64,000 bases of DNA from positions 156,582 through 220,581 of the forward strand of contig NZ_FOVO01000001.1 of NCBI RefSeq assembly GCF_900115195.1, read 5' to 3'. The notes beneath the pieces were generated by a model. The model worked only from the letters and a program-made list of their open reading frames with translations. It ran no database searches and was not told where the DNA came from. A program made the position numbers and the translations under genes. Below, in pieces: positions 18,374-27,682 of the stretch. The stretch's first letter is position 1. Every line of letters starts with the position of its first letter. The DNA comes from Xenorhabdus japonica. GTDB lineage: Bacteria; Pseudomonadota; Gammaproteobacteria; Enterobacterales; Enterobacteriaceae.

Positions 18374-18625
18374 ATGAAAGAAGAACTGTTCTATTATTTG
18401 AGGGATTTTGTTCAGAAATTAAAACAAGATATTAAAATAGAGGATATTAATTTAGAGTCAACATTTAATCAATTGAGTCTGGATAGTATGGATTTTGTGG
18501 AGTTGCATGTTTCAATGATGGAGGATTTTCAGGTAGACATTTTCAAAAATCAACATGAGGATTTAAAAAATATGTCAATTGATAGTTTTATATCGTATAT
18601 ATTGAAAATAGGTAATATGAAGTAA
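18374..18625 (+). CDS. Acyl carrier protein
   Basis: An 83-residue acidic carrier protein. The phosphopantetheine attachment motif is LSLDSMDFVEL with Ser at about 38, flanked by the typical helix I (EELFYYLRDFVQKLKQDI) and helix III regions. The ATG at 18365 would leave no space after AAAGGA, so the ATG at 18374, 9 bases downstream, is preferred. It starts just after the stop of the MaoC-like gene (18369-18371). It presumably carries the acyl chain handled by the two preceding enzymes. Confidence 0.85.
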   Translation: MKEELFYYLRDFVQKLKQDIKIEDINLESTFNQLSLDSMDFVELHVSMMEDFQVDIFKNQHEDLKNMSIDSFISYILKIGNMK

Positions 18626-18685
18626 TTCTTATTTAAGAAAAAAATATTTTCAATTTATTTTCATTTGATATGAAAGGATATTTAT

Positions 18686-19207
18686 ATGCTACTTTTAGAT
18701 GAATCTACAATTCACGCACTATTCCGAAACCAAAATGGGGACGATTGGATTGGTGGCGTACATATGGTAAGTAAATTCTATGAATACGTCCCTTTTACTC
18801 TGCATGGAAAGAAATATATTGTATCTTTACGCTTCCCAAATTATTTGAATGATATTGGGTTTTATGAGGATATGTTATTAAAAGCGGTAGATGGAGGTTA
18901 TTTTATTCCTAAACGCGATCATCGTATAATCAGTCTGCTATCTATTGATGATAATTACTCTCTTTCTCCCATGAAAGAAATTCCATATGCAGATATAAAT
19001 TCATTATTAAAAATATTATTTAATGCTATATTATCTTATAACAATAGTAACTCATATGTTAATCAATATTTCTTTGAGTCTGTCAGTAATCTTGGAAATT
19101 TGTTACAAGAGCAAATTCCGTTGATGATACCTAAAGGGAATAGTGTCATGTTTCATGATGAAATTTCCCCTCCCCTTTATGGTTTTACTATTGTACGCCC
19201 GATATAA
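18686..19207 (+). CDS. Hypothetical protein of the ketosynthase-RHS cassette
   Basis: A 173-residue protein, not recognised. It has no signal peptide or membrane helix, is rich in aromatic and Asn residues (NNSNSYVNQYFF), and ends YGFTIVRPI. A clear AAAGGA lies 8-10 bases before ATG 18686. It sits 60 bp after the ACP gene and 14 bp before the next gene, in the same direction. It could be an acyltransferase, chaperone or accessory factor; nothing in the sequence decides. Confidence 0.6.
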   Translation: MLLLDESTIHALFRNQNGDDWIGGVHMVSKFYEYVPFTLHGKKYIVSLRFPNYLNDIGFYEDMLLKAVDGGYFIPKRDHRIISLLSIDDNYSLSPMKEIPYADINSLLKILFNAILSYNNSNSYVNQYFFESVSNLGNLLQEQIPLMIPKGNSVMFHDEISPPLYGFTIVRPI

Positions 19208-19221
19208 ACATGGAGATATTG

Positions 19222-20193
19222 ATGATGAGTGTTTATTTATCAACATTTGATGCTTATTTTGTTGCCGGAGCGACTACTTCAACGAATAGACTTTATGCCA
19301 ATGGTAATCAACAAGTTAAAGTCGCTATTAATATCAGAAAACAAGTCGATGGTGTGGATACACCTCTAACTTCCGCAGAGAAAGATAGTGTGACGATTAC
19401 TGCGCGCAGCAGTAATCCGAGCGCATCTATCTATTCAGGTTGGTCATGTGATAAATCCAAGAATCAGTATGATGAAGGGGTTAGAGGAGAGAATAGTAGA
19501 AGTATGAATGGCGTCGCTGTTCTAATGGATACGGAGGATCAAGACGGCCAGGTAAAGGCAGGGGTGGAAACCGTTTATCGTTACTTACGTACGAGTGCTA
19601 ATCCTAATGAGACAATGGAATTTATGGCTGTGATTACTATAAATGGAGAAAAATTCACAACCAATATGGACCCTCATGTGCAGACTCTGACAGTAACACC
19701 ACGTACACCGTATAAGATTAGAAGTTATGAGCTTGTATTAAAACGCGAGGATGCTTATACCGACGAATATTCAAAAGGCAATTACGTGGATGTTGATGTT
19801 TATTATTGGACGTTGCCTTCTTCATTGGCAATAAAAAATCAGCAGATTAATGGTAATGCTAACGTATCCGGGGGAGCACTTGCCAGCATAACGGGGGCAA
19901 AAGTTTCCCCAATCCGCACGGGTATCGTATTACACACGAGTACACAAAACTTCACTGTCAATAATTCAATGGCGACATCAAATTTACCTGGAGGTAGTAA
20001 TAAAGTACGTCTTATTTCTGGGGATTCATTTATAAGGGCTTCCCGTGGGGCTTGTGATAATTATTATTATGATAGTACATCAAAATATAATTCAGGTTGC
20101 GTTGTAACGATAATTGATAATTTTGGTTGTGTTTCTAAATTTTCAGTAAGAGCTTCTGATGATTTGAATATATTAGATATTTACGATGCCTAA
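19222..20193 (+). CDS. Hypothetical beta-rich protein upstream of the RHS toxin
   Basis: About 323 residues, not recognised. The N-terminus MMSVYLSTFDAYFVAGATTSTNRLYANGNQQVKVAINI is not a signal peptide. The rest alternates polar and hydrophobic residues as in beta-sandwich or adhesin-like proteins, with Cys pairs near residues 75 and 290-310. GGAG 6 bases upstream supports a start at 19222 or 19225 rather than the ATG at 19210. It ends 177 bp before the RHS gene, with a strong hairpin in between. It may be a secreted partner or structural protein; that is inference. Confidence 0.6.
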   Translation: MMSVYLSTFDAYFVAGATTSTNRLYANGNQQVKVAINIRKQVDGVDTPLTSAEKDSVTITARSSNPSASIYSGWSCDKSKNQYDEGVRGENSRSMNGVAVLMDTEDQDGQVKAGVETVYRYLRTSANPNETMEFMAVITINGEKFTTNMDPHVQTLTVTPRTPYKIRSYELVLKREDAYTDEYSKGNYVDVDVYYWTLPSSLAIKNQQINGNANVSGGALASITGAKVSPIRTGIVLHTSTQNFTVNNSMATSNLPGGSNKVRLISGDSFIRASRGACDNYYYDSTSKYNSGCVVTIIDNFGCVSKFSVRASDDLNILDIYDA

Positions 20194-20226
20194 TTATATG
20201 TAAATTGAACCGTATTTATTAAAAGT

Positions 20227-20276
20227 AAGGCGAGCATCAATATAAAATTTTGATGAATGCAAATTATGCTCGCCTT
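20227..20276 (+). terminator. Intergenic hairpin before the RHS gene
   Basis: Perfect 11-bp arms AAGGCGAGCAT and ATGCTCGCCTT flank an AT-rich loop, beginning 33 bp after the preceding stop. It likely ends the ketosynthase-unknown transcript, or attenuates it before the RHS gene. Confidence 0.7.
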
Positions 20277-20370
20277 TAGATTATTTCATTTATTTGGCTC
20301 ACAGGTTATTTTCGGTATCGAAAACCAGAATGAAGTAAAACTACCCGAATATTCTTAGAGGAGTTGTTTT

Positions 20371-23300
20371 ATGCCGAGTGGTATTTATTCTAATGCCTTT
20401 AATTTTTCGACTTACGTTAATGGTGGCGTGGATCTCCGTACTGGACAGTATGGTGTAAATATTAATCTTGCTACTTTGGTCAGCCAGTTTAATGATGAGG
20501 TATCACGAGATATCAGCCTGTCCTTTTCCATGATGAATAACGTGAATTCGGGATTTGGTATTGGTTGGTCATTGAATAATAGTGAATATTACGATAACAA
20601 GGTTAAACCACAACCGGAAGTTCATTTCTCAAGCGGAGAAACCTATCAAGTACAGCCATTTGTCAATGCGGATGGGCGTATTGATTTTAAGGATAAAAAA
20701 CTTAAAGATGCCTATATTGGAAAAATTGATGAACGTAAAATTTGTATTGTTTATAAAAGTGGTATGGTTGAAACATTGTCACGTGTTGCTGATGGTAAAC
20801 CATTCCTGCTGACTCGTCTGCAATTCGAAAATGGCGAAAAATTTGATTTTCAATACAATTCAGTGAATCCAGATTTACTGGCCAATATTGTTGATGGATA
20901 TGGTAAGACAATATTGCGTTTAATCAGTAATGATAATAAAAATATTCATGTGGTTTATGTCCGCATGGCAGAAGATAAAGAAGCTAAAATAGAATTTGTC
21001 TATGTCAATAATAAATTAATAACGTTGAAACTACCTTCTGATGGAATAGAGAATCCTCCTCAAACGACATTTAGTTATAATGAATTGAATGACTTGCTTG
21101 TTATTACATCTGTCGATAATCCAACTGGAAGTCGGGATAATATTTACTATCAACAGAATGGACATCGGGTTGGTAAACTTTCTAAAACCAGTTATATCCC
21201 TTACGTTTTACAATGGGATAGGTTTCCTGGTGGTGGACAGCCAATGCTCAGGATGAAGTATACGTATTCACCGGATAAAAATTTCACTGGTTACCCATTC
21301 AATGGTAATCCATCCAGTGTGGCAGATAATCTTTATTTGATGCCAGGAAATTATGAATATTGGGCTAATGAAACGATTGTTGATGCTGAAGAAAATGATA
21401 TTGCCCTTCGATCCCATAAGGTGACTTATAATAAATTCCATCTGACAAAAGAAGAAGTTTATCGGGAAAAAAATTGTGAAACTAAAAAAGTTACAATTTA
21501 TAATGAAATTTCAAATACCGATTTCTTTTCTCAGCCTCCTAATTTACAAATACCTAAAAGTATTACCACAGAGTATACGAATGCTAATGGAAAACGCCGT
21601 TCTGAAACACTTACTCAGGAAAGTGATGAATACGGAAATATCACAGAAACAGTAGATATTAGTGGTGTTAAAACTGTATTTGATTATTACCCTGTGCAGG
21701 GGGATTTAGAAAAATGCCCGTCAGATCCATTCGGTCAATTCAAACGTTATATTCGAATGACAAATATAATACCGTCCGGGGATATGGGAGAAACGAAAAC
21801 AGTCAATTACGAATATCAATCGGTCGCTGTAAAACAAGGAATAAGTTTTCTGTCAAATTATGTTGTTATACAGAGCAAAGCTATTACAAATGATATATTA
21901 GTGGAAGAGTATGCCTATCAGGAAGATGAAGATGTAAGTCTGAATGCTCTACTTTCATCTTCAACAAGAACTTATCTGGGCGATGCACCAAAAACGACGA
22001 CCAAAAATTTCTCCTACACCTTAATTGGTGGCAGTTTAACTACGGTAGAGACAACGATTGGTTTTGATGGCAAACAGATGGAAGAGTCAGAAACTATCAA
22101 TTTATATACCAGTCTGATGCAAAGTCATACAGATACAGATGGTATCACTGAAAAGTGTGAATACGATATTCTGGGAAGATTGATTAAGAAGATTTCTGCG
22201 GCTGGCTCTCTTTATGAAACAATTAATATATGTCGGTATATATTACCCAGTGCTTTTGGAAAAACTTCTGCGATTGAAGTCATCGATATTTGGGGAGTTA
22301 TTGGGCGGACAGAATATGATGGTTTTGGGCGGGAAGTTTTCAATTGGGTTCAGGATGACGATGGTAAGTTTGATGCTGAAGGAAATTATGACGGATCATT
22401 GAGAAAAATGGCATCTTCGACGTACGACAAACTTGGTCGCCTTACGTCAGAAACGGATTTTGATTATATCGATGGCCAACAAGTGGCAATGAATCAAAAG
22501 AATTATGTTTATGATGGTTGGGAGCAGATTGCAGAAGTACATCACAATACAGGTTTAATCGAACTTAATATTATTGATCCTGTCGCGATGACACAAACGG
22601 AAAGTCAGCGTAATCAAAATGCGCAGCAATTAGCTTCTACACGTACAACTTTCAACCTCTTTGAGCAACCGATAAAGATAGAAGAGTTGGATGGGCAAAC
22701 GTTGTATAGCACAACAACAATGCAATATGACGGCTTCGGACGGCTAGTCAAAACGATTAAACCTGATGGTTCAACATCTACTGTCGAACAATACGATATT
22801 TTTGACAGACCTCTTCTTCTGACACAATTTGATGGCACAGTGAATCAGATTGATTACTCTGATTTGACGGAAGATGTAGTTCCTACTGCCATTAATGTGA
22901 AGGTTGGCGGTAATTTCGTGAATATAGGGACTCAAGGATTTGATGGACTCGGACGTCTGATCAATTTGCAGGTTAATCGGGCTCATAAGCAATACCAATA
23001 TTCTGCATCTACTTCATGGCCATCGTCCATTATCAATGGGCGTAATCAACAGGTTAATGTGAATACTCTGCCCGAATTAGGGTATGTCATGGCGGTGAAC
23101 GCAGAAAAATCTGAACGTGCTTTAGGTAATTTTAACTACAGTGATGCAAAAACACCAAATATGCCGGCAGGTATTCCACTGTCAGCAATCAACGCTTTTT
23201 GTCGTTATGATTACACTTATGGCCAAACTGGAAGTCTTAAAACCGTCAGACAAACTGTGGGAGCAGTAGCAAAGAACACCGCATATAATTGTGTCACTTT

Positions 23301-25275
23301 AGGTGGAACCGCTCTGGATATTAATATGGGTGGACGAGTCCTGAAAAAAGGACTTGATAGCTTTGGCCGAGTTATTACGACGACTGATGGCAATATTACC
23401 ACTCAGTGTACCTATGATACTTTTGAGCGGATAAACTCCATCACTACCTTACAAAATGGCGTTCAGGTGCAATCTGTCAAGATAGATTATGATGTGTACA
23501 ATCGGGAAACTCACCGTACTATCACCTCCCAGAATGACCAGTTCGAACAAACATCTACCTATGATACACAAGACAGATTGATAGAAAGAACCACGTTAAT
23601 TCAGTCTGATAAGAGATTAAGTGAAGTATTCGCATATGATGAACGCAGCCGTTTGGTCAGTTATGTTATACGGTCTGGTTATGATGTGGCGCTTTTGCCT
23701 TGTAATGAGTTAGGCCGTCCAATCACCGAACAGCTATTCCAATATGATGGGCTCAATAATCTTGTCCAAGTCACAACGACTTTTGTGAATGGTGAGTGTG
23801 ATATTGCTGCCTTTATTTATGAGATTCAGCGTATCACGAGTATTAGTCATACATTGACGACGGGAGAAAATGCTTATCCTGCCACAGTATCGATAGAATA
23901 CGATGATGACGGCAATATTACTTCTATAAATGCTGATGGTGGAACAGGTCCCAAATTGGCATATTCTGCGACTTCCCAACTGATTCAATACGGTGATACT
24001 GTTTATCGTTATGATGCTTACGGCAAGCTCATTAAGCAGGGCAGGAAGGCAAATTATTACTTAGATGGAAAGATTGTCAGTGAAAGCGGCGAAGCGGGTG
24101 AACTGAAATTTATACGTCATGGTGATGTTAACATTGCTGAAACAGATACAGAATCTCGTTTCCTGATGACAGATAATCAGGGTTCTACCATTGGTGTGAA
24201 AGATGCGTCAGGTACGAATTATTTTAGTTATACGCCGTTTGGTTCTTCTGCTGATAAAAATGTGAGGAGTGGATTTAAGGGAGAATTGTTAGACACGGAA
24301 AGCGGAGGTTACCCGATGGGAAATGGTGTCCGGCTGTATTTACCGTCCCTGGCGGGATTTACTTCAATGGATAGCCTCTCTCCCTTTATATCGGGAGGAT
24401 TTAACCCTTATCGTTATTGCGATGGCGATCCCATCAATCTGTCAGATCCCAGTGGTTACATGAGTACAGGGAGCATTATTGGCAGTGTTCTGGGTATTAT
24501 CGGCGCAATTATTGGCATTGCCTTGGCTATTCCAACGGGTGGCGCTTCATTGACTTTGACGGCAGCTATCGAGATTGGATTAGGTGTTGCGGAGTTAACA
24601 GCAACAGGTGTCAGTTTGGGATTAGGATTGGCTGGCGATGAAAAAGGGAGTGATATAGCAGGTGCGATTGCTGGTGTTTTTGGGTTGGCATCTATGGGGA
24701 TGGGGGGCGCTTCTTGGCTTATGGGGAAAGCAGGAGCCAAGGGTGGGAAAGCGGTTGTGTCTGGTGCAGAGGAACTACGAGGTACATTTAGTAAACTTCC
24801 TGGTAAGTCAGTTAAAACGAAGCCCATGAGCAAAGCCCCTAAAAAAATTTGGCACAAGGTTAAAGAACCGACTCCTACCGGCCATTCTAAATATGTTTTT
24901 GGCTCAAACAGGCCAATAAGTCATCGTCATTTGGAAGAACCTATTAAGTTCTTTGAAAGACGACACAGCGTTATGAAACGTCCTATTTATATTCTGACGG
25001 GTTCCCATGGTGCCAGAATGGGTAACAATTGGACATCTGCGGGTGTGAGACGGGCTAGTTTGATAGAAAAGCGATTTTTTAAACAAGATTTGAGATATAT
25101 AGGGCGGGTTGATAATAGAATTCGTGTCAGAAATATGGATGGTATGTCAACGCCAAGTTTTAACCGATATATATCAGACCCCAACAAGCATGTTATTCTC
25201 GGATATTGTTTTGGGCGTAATGATGAAGCACTGAGATATTACCGGAATCTAAAACCTGTAACGAGTTATGTGTAG
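20371..25275 (+). CDS. RHS/YD-repeat toxin (TccC-like) with variable C-terminal domain
   Basis: A 1634-residue RHS protein. The first 1360 residues have many YD-type repeats (for example YDGFGRLV, YDTFERI, YDAYGKLI) that build the RHS shell. The core ends with NPYRYCDGDPINLSDPSGY, the usual self-cleavage region, at about residue 1360. Residues about 1365-1460 are strongly hydrophobic and Gly/Ala-rich, a possible translocation segment. The last 130 residues are the variable effector domain, with SHGARMGNNWTSAG (His 1546) and VILGYCFGRND (Cys 1613). There is no signal peptide. No immunity gene follows, so a eukaryotic target (Tc-type insect toxin) is more likely than a bacterial competitor. AGGAG precedes ATG 20371. 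Confidence 0.88.
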   Translation: MPSGIYSNAFNFSTYVNGGVDLRTGQYGVNINLATLVSQFNDEVSRDISLSFSMMNNVNSGFGIGWSLNNSEYYDNKVKPQPEVHFSSGETYQVQPFVNADGRIDFKDKKLKDAYIGKIDERKICIVYKSGMVETLSRVADGKPFLLTRLQFENGEKFDFQYNSVNPDLLANIVDGYGKTILRLISNDNKNIHVVYVRMAEDKEAKIEFVYVNNKLITLKLPSDGIENPPQTTFSYNELNDLLVITSVDNPTGSRDNIYYQQNGHRVGKLSKTSYIPYVLQWDRFPGGGQPMLRMKYTYSPDKNFTGYPFNGNPSSVADNLYLMPGNYEYWANETIVDAEENDIALRSHKVTYNKFHLTKEEVYREKNCETKKVTIYNEISNTDFFSQPPNLQIPKSITTEYTNANGKRRSETLTQESDEYGNITETVDISGVKTVFDYYPVQGDLEKCPSDPFGQFKRYIRMTNIIPSGDMGETKTVNYEYQSVAVKQGISFLSNYVVIQSKAITNDILVEEYAYQEDEDVSLNALLSSSTRTYLGDAPKTTTKNFSYTLIGGSLTTVETTIGFDGKQMEESETINLYTSLMQSHTDTDGITEKCEYDILGRLIKKISAAGSLYETINICRYILPSAFGKTSAIEVIDIWGVIGRTEYDGFGREVFNWVQDDDGKFDAEGNYDGSLRKMASSTYDKLGRLTSETDFDYIDGQQVAMNQKNYVYDGWEQIAEVHHNTGLIELNIIDPVAMTQTESQRNQNAQQLASTRTTFNLFEQPIKIEELDGQTLYSTTTMQYDGFGRLVKTIKPDGSTSTVEQYDIFDRPLLLTQFDGTVNQIDYSDLTEDVVPTAINVKVGGNFVNIGTQGFDGLGRLINLQVNRAHKQYQYSASTSWPSSIINGRNQQVNVNTLPELGYVMAVNAEKSERALGNFNYSDAKTPNMPAGIPLSAINAFCRYDYTYGQTGSLKTVRQTVGAVAKNTAYNCVTLGGTALDINMGGRVLKKGLDSFGRVITTTDGNITTQCTYDTFERINSITTLQNGVQVQSVKIDYDVYNRETHRTITSQNDQFEQTSTYDTQDRLIERTTLIQSDKRLSEVFAYDERSRLVSYVIRSGYDVALLPCNELGRPITEQLFQYDGLNNLVQVTTTFVNGECDIAAFIYEIQRITSISHTLTTGENAYPATVSIEYDDDGNITSINADGGTGPKLAYSATSQLIQYGDTVYRYDAYGKLIKQGRKANYYLDGKIVSESGEAGELKFIRHGDVNIAETDTESRFLMTDNQGSTIGVKDASGTNYFSYTPFGSSADKNVRSGFKGELLDTESGGYPMGNGVRLYLPSLAGFTSMDSLSPFISGGFNPYRYCDGDPINLSDPSGYMSTGSIIGSVLGIIGAIIGIALAIPTGGASLTLTAAIEIGLGVAELTATGVSLGLGLAGDEKGSDIAGAIAGVFGLASMGMGGASWLMGKAGAKGGKAVVSGAEELRGTFSKLPGKSVKTKPMSKAPKKIWHKVKEPTPTGHSKYVFGSNRPISHRHLEEPIKFFERRHSVMKRPIYILTGSHGARMGNNWTSAGVRRASLIEKRFFKQDLRYIGRVDNRIRVRNMDGMSTPSFNRYISDPNKHVILGYCFGRNDEALRYYRNLKPVTSYV

Positions 25276-25286
25276 TCGTTTAGTTC

Positions 25287-25413
25287 TATACCCAATGGAT
25301 TTCAAGATGCGTCACGGCGGCAAGGGAGCGAATCCCCGGGAGCATAGATAACTATGTGACCGGGGTGAGTGAGCACAGCCAACAAAGAGGCAACTTGAAA
25401 GACGAAGGGTATA
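25287..25413. repeat. ERIC element (127 bp)
   Basis: The 127-bp imperfect palindrome starts TATACCCAATGGATTTCAAG and ends CTTGAAAGACGAAGGGTATA. Its internal arms include CCCCGGGAGC and ACCGGGGTGAG. Both ends, length and interior match the enterobacterial repetitive intergenic consensus. It lies directly after the RHS gene. Confidence 0.88.
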
Positions 25414-25443
25414 ACCTTTATTTGGTAATGGATCATGGTTTAA

Positions 25444-25477
25444 CACTGGGCATTTACGGTATTGTAAATGTCCAGTG
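25444..25477. terminator. Bidirectional hairpin between the RHS gene and argI
   Basis: Arms CACTGGGCATTTAC and GTAAATGTCCAGTG with a 6-base loop, located between the convergent RHS and argI genes. Confidence 0.6.
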
Positions 25478-25525
25478 AGAATATTAACGAAGATATTAAG
25501 TTCAGGTTTGAACTACTACAATTAA

Positions 25526-26539
25526 TTACAAATCCAGATTTTCCACCAACGTTGCCACCATCACCGCCTTAATGGTATGCATTCGGTTTTCAGCCTGATC
25601 AAACACAATACTGTGTTTTGATTCAAATACTTCATTAGTGACTTCCAGTCCACCATACAGACCAAATTCCTCTGCCAGTTGCTTACCAAGCGTCGTTTTT
25701 TCATCGTGAAAAGCAGGCAGACAATGCAAGAATTTTACTTCTGGATTTCCTGTCAGTTTCACGACATCCATATTGACCTGATAGGGTTTCAGCAAAGCAA
25801 TCCGCTCTTGCCAGACCGACTTCGGTTCTCCCATTGATACCCAAACATCGGTATATAAAAAATCAGCTTCTTTTACACCTTGTGCAATATCTTCTGTCAG
25901 AGTGATCTGACCGCCAGTTTTCTCTGCCTGTTTTTGGCATTCTGCAACTAAGCTTTCATCAGGCCAACACGCTTTTGGTGCGATCAAATGGAGATCCATA
26001 CCCACCAATGCAGCAGCTTCCAGCATTGTATTGCCCATGTTATTGCGTGCATCGCCCAAATAGGCAAATTTGATCTCAGACAGCGGTTTTGGACTGTGCT
26101 CTTGCATCGTCAGTAAATCAGCCAAAAGTTGGGTTGGGTGGAATTCATCAGTCAGGCCATTCCACACCGGAACGCCAGCGTGTTGAGCCAGCGTTTCGAC
26201 AATGTGCTGACCATACCCACGGTATTGGATGCCATCATACAAACGCCCAAGTACCCGCGCGGTGTCCTTGATGGATTCTTTATGCCCGATCTGGTTGCCA
26301 TTTGAGCCTAAATAGGTAACGTTAGCGCCTTGATCATAGGCTGCGACTTCAAATGCACAGCGTGTTCGGGTGGAGTCTTTTTCAAAGATCAGGGCAATAT
26401 TTTTCCCCGTGAGTAAGGGAGACTCGAAACCTGATTTTTTATTCGCTTTTAATTCATGAGCCAGAGCTAAAAGAGTATTAATTTCTATTGGAGTAATATC
26501 AAGTAATCTTAGGAACGAGCGCTTAAAAAAAGGGTTCAT
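25526..26539 (-). CDS. argI: Ornithine carbamoyltransferase
   Basis: This enzyme makes citrulline from ornithine and carbamoyl phosphate in arginine synthesis. The 337-residue protein shows the carbamoyl-phosphate motif [48 protein letters not shown] and the ornithine-binding HCLPAFHD. Length and start ([17 protein letters not shown]) match E. coli ArgI. Two ARG boxes lie upstream at 26565-26604, so repression by ArgR with arginine is expected. It is divergent from rraB, as in E. coli. Confidence 0.96.
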   Translation of the reverse strand: MNPFFKRSFLRLLDITPIEINTLLALAHELKANKKSGFESPLLTGKNIALIFEKDSTRTRCAFEVAAYDQGANVTYLGSNGNQIGHKESIKDTARVLGRLYDGIQYRGYGQHIVETLAQHAGVPVWNGLTDEFHPTQLLADLLTMQEHSPKPLSEIKFAYLGDARNNMGNTMLEAAALVGMDLHLIAPKACWPDESLVAECQKQAEKTGGQITLTEDIAQGVKEADFLYTDVWVSMGEPKSVWQERIALLKPYQVNMDVVKLTGNPEVKFLHCLPAFHDEKTTLGKQLAEEFGLYGGLEVTNEVFESKHSIVFDQAENRMHTIKAVMVATLVENLDL

Positions 26540-26564
26540 TATGCATTGTCTCCATCAGTGCAAT

Positions 26565-26604
26565 ATTGAATTTATATTCAATATATGTCGATAAAAAATT
26601 CAAT
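26565..26604 (-). promoter_or_regulatory. Tandem ARG boxes (ArgR operator) of argI
   Basis: Bases 26565-26582 (ATTGAATTTATATTCAAT) are a perfect 18-bp ARG box. Bases 26587-26604 (GTCGATAAAAAATTCAAT) are a weaker second half-matching box. The spacing of 4 bp is close to the usual 3 bp. They lie 26 bp upstream of the argI start. Confidence 0.85.
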
Positions 26605-26772
26605 TACAAGCCCCGCGTTCAGTGTTTATAAGAGTAAAGGTATTAAGACTGGTTATGAATCAGTCGCTTACGGTTTGCATTTCCTTTTAAACAAAATTGG
26701 ATAGATATATCCTTTGCAAAGAAAAGATGGGAGAATGCAAAACAAGACAGCCAACTGACGGAGGGGATTGGC

Positions 26773-27198
26773 ATGGCAGACCCACATGCTTTAGAAGAAC
26801 AACGTGAAGAAACCCGCTTGATCATCGAAGAATTATTGGAAGATGGCAGTGATCCTGAAGCGCTTTATATTATTGAACACCACTTTTCGGCAGATGACTT
26901 TGACCAATTGGAAAAAGCTGCTCTTGAAGCGTTTAAGTTAGGTTATGAAGTCACGGATGCAGAAGAGCTGGAAACAGAAGATCGTGTTGTTTTGATGTGT
27001 TGTGATGTGATCAGCGAAAGCCGTTTGGAGGCTGAACTGATCAATGTACAGGTTGAACAGCTGATGAATCTGGCTGAAAAGATCGGTATAAATTACGACG
27101 GCTGGGGAACATACTTTGAAGATCCGAATGCGTCAGATGATGAAGACGACGAAGGTGATCTCTTTCCCCCGGAAGAAGATGAACCCAAACTTCATTAA
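26773..27198 (+). CDS. rraB: Ribonuclease E inhibitor RraB
   Basis: RraB binds RNase E and modulates mRNA decay. The 141-residue acidic protein matches E. coli RraB along its length: [30 protein letters not shown], the [13 protein letters not shown] segment, [13 protein letters not shown], and a highly acidic C-terminal tail. It is transcribed divergently from argI, the same arrangement as in E. coli. A hairpin at 27267 follows. Confidence 0.94.
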   Translation: MADPHALEEQREETRLIIEELLEDGSDPEALYIIEHHFSADDFDQLEKAALEAFKLGYEVTDAEELETEDRVVLMCCDVISESRLEAELINVQVEQLMNLAEKIGINYDGWGTYFEDPNASDDEDDEGDLFPPEEDEPKLH

Positions 27199-27266
27199 AG
27201 CTTTTTGAAGATAATGAAAGTTTTTTGAAGATAGTGTCTTTTTTGAAGATAGATTCAAAGCCAAAT

Positions 27267-27287
27267 GCCCCACTTAATCCGTGGGGC
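27267..27287 (+). terminator. rraB terminator
   Basis: GCCCCAC and GTGGGGC arms with a 7-base loop, 68 bp after the rraB stop. A weak T-rich stretch follows. Confidence 0.6.
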
Positions 27288-27306
27288 TGGTTTATTGATG
27301 ACCATT

Positions 27307-27345
27307 AGCGTTATAGCGTTATAGCGTTATAGCGTTATAGCGTTT
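27307..27345. repeat. Short tandem repeat, 8-bp unit
   Basis: Four full copies of AGCGTTAT in a row (27307-27338) plus a partial fifth copy. It is intergenic, downstream of rraB. The unit is not a multiple of 3 and there are no spacers, so it is a slippage-prone microsatellite. Confidence 0.9.
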
Positions 27346-27682
27346 TGATCATCCTGACTTCACAGTCGCTGTGGCCTGTATTGCCAAGTGATTTGCTTCG
27401 TACAGTGTATCCAGAATCGGCTCAACAACGGCAATCAGATAACTATGAGAACGTGATCCCACAGCATGTTACCGACAATGTGCCGTTTTTTATCCTATAT
27501 TTGAATCACTATTATAATTGTCATTTGTACTTTAGTGATTAAAATCACCAGATGACTTTTTGGTATATCTTTCACTCATTTTATGTCACATTAAATATGC
27601 CTTAAAGAAAATTATAAAAATGAAATTTCACTTTTTTATTTAAATGAATTTATTTATTTCTTTTTATTATGAGGTGATAAAA

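Noticed and set aside
24456..24857. 133-codon frame opposite the RHS C-terminus
   Set aside because: The Pro/Ala-rich product is the complement of the Gly/Ala-rich hydrophobic stretch. I also considered it as an antisense immunity gene, but it has no start signal and no plausible protein character.
27307..27345. Tandem repeat considered as a CRISPR array
   Set aside because: The 8-bp units have no spacers between them and there are no cas genes in the window. No CRISPR array was seen anywhere.
27345..27542. 65-codon frame after rraB
   Set aside because: It begins at a TTG inside the tandem-repeat end, without a ribosome binding site, and has no recognisable product.
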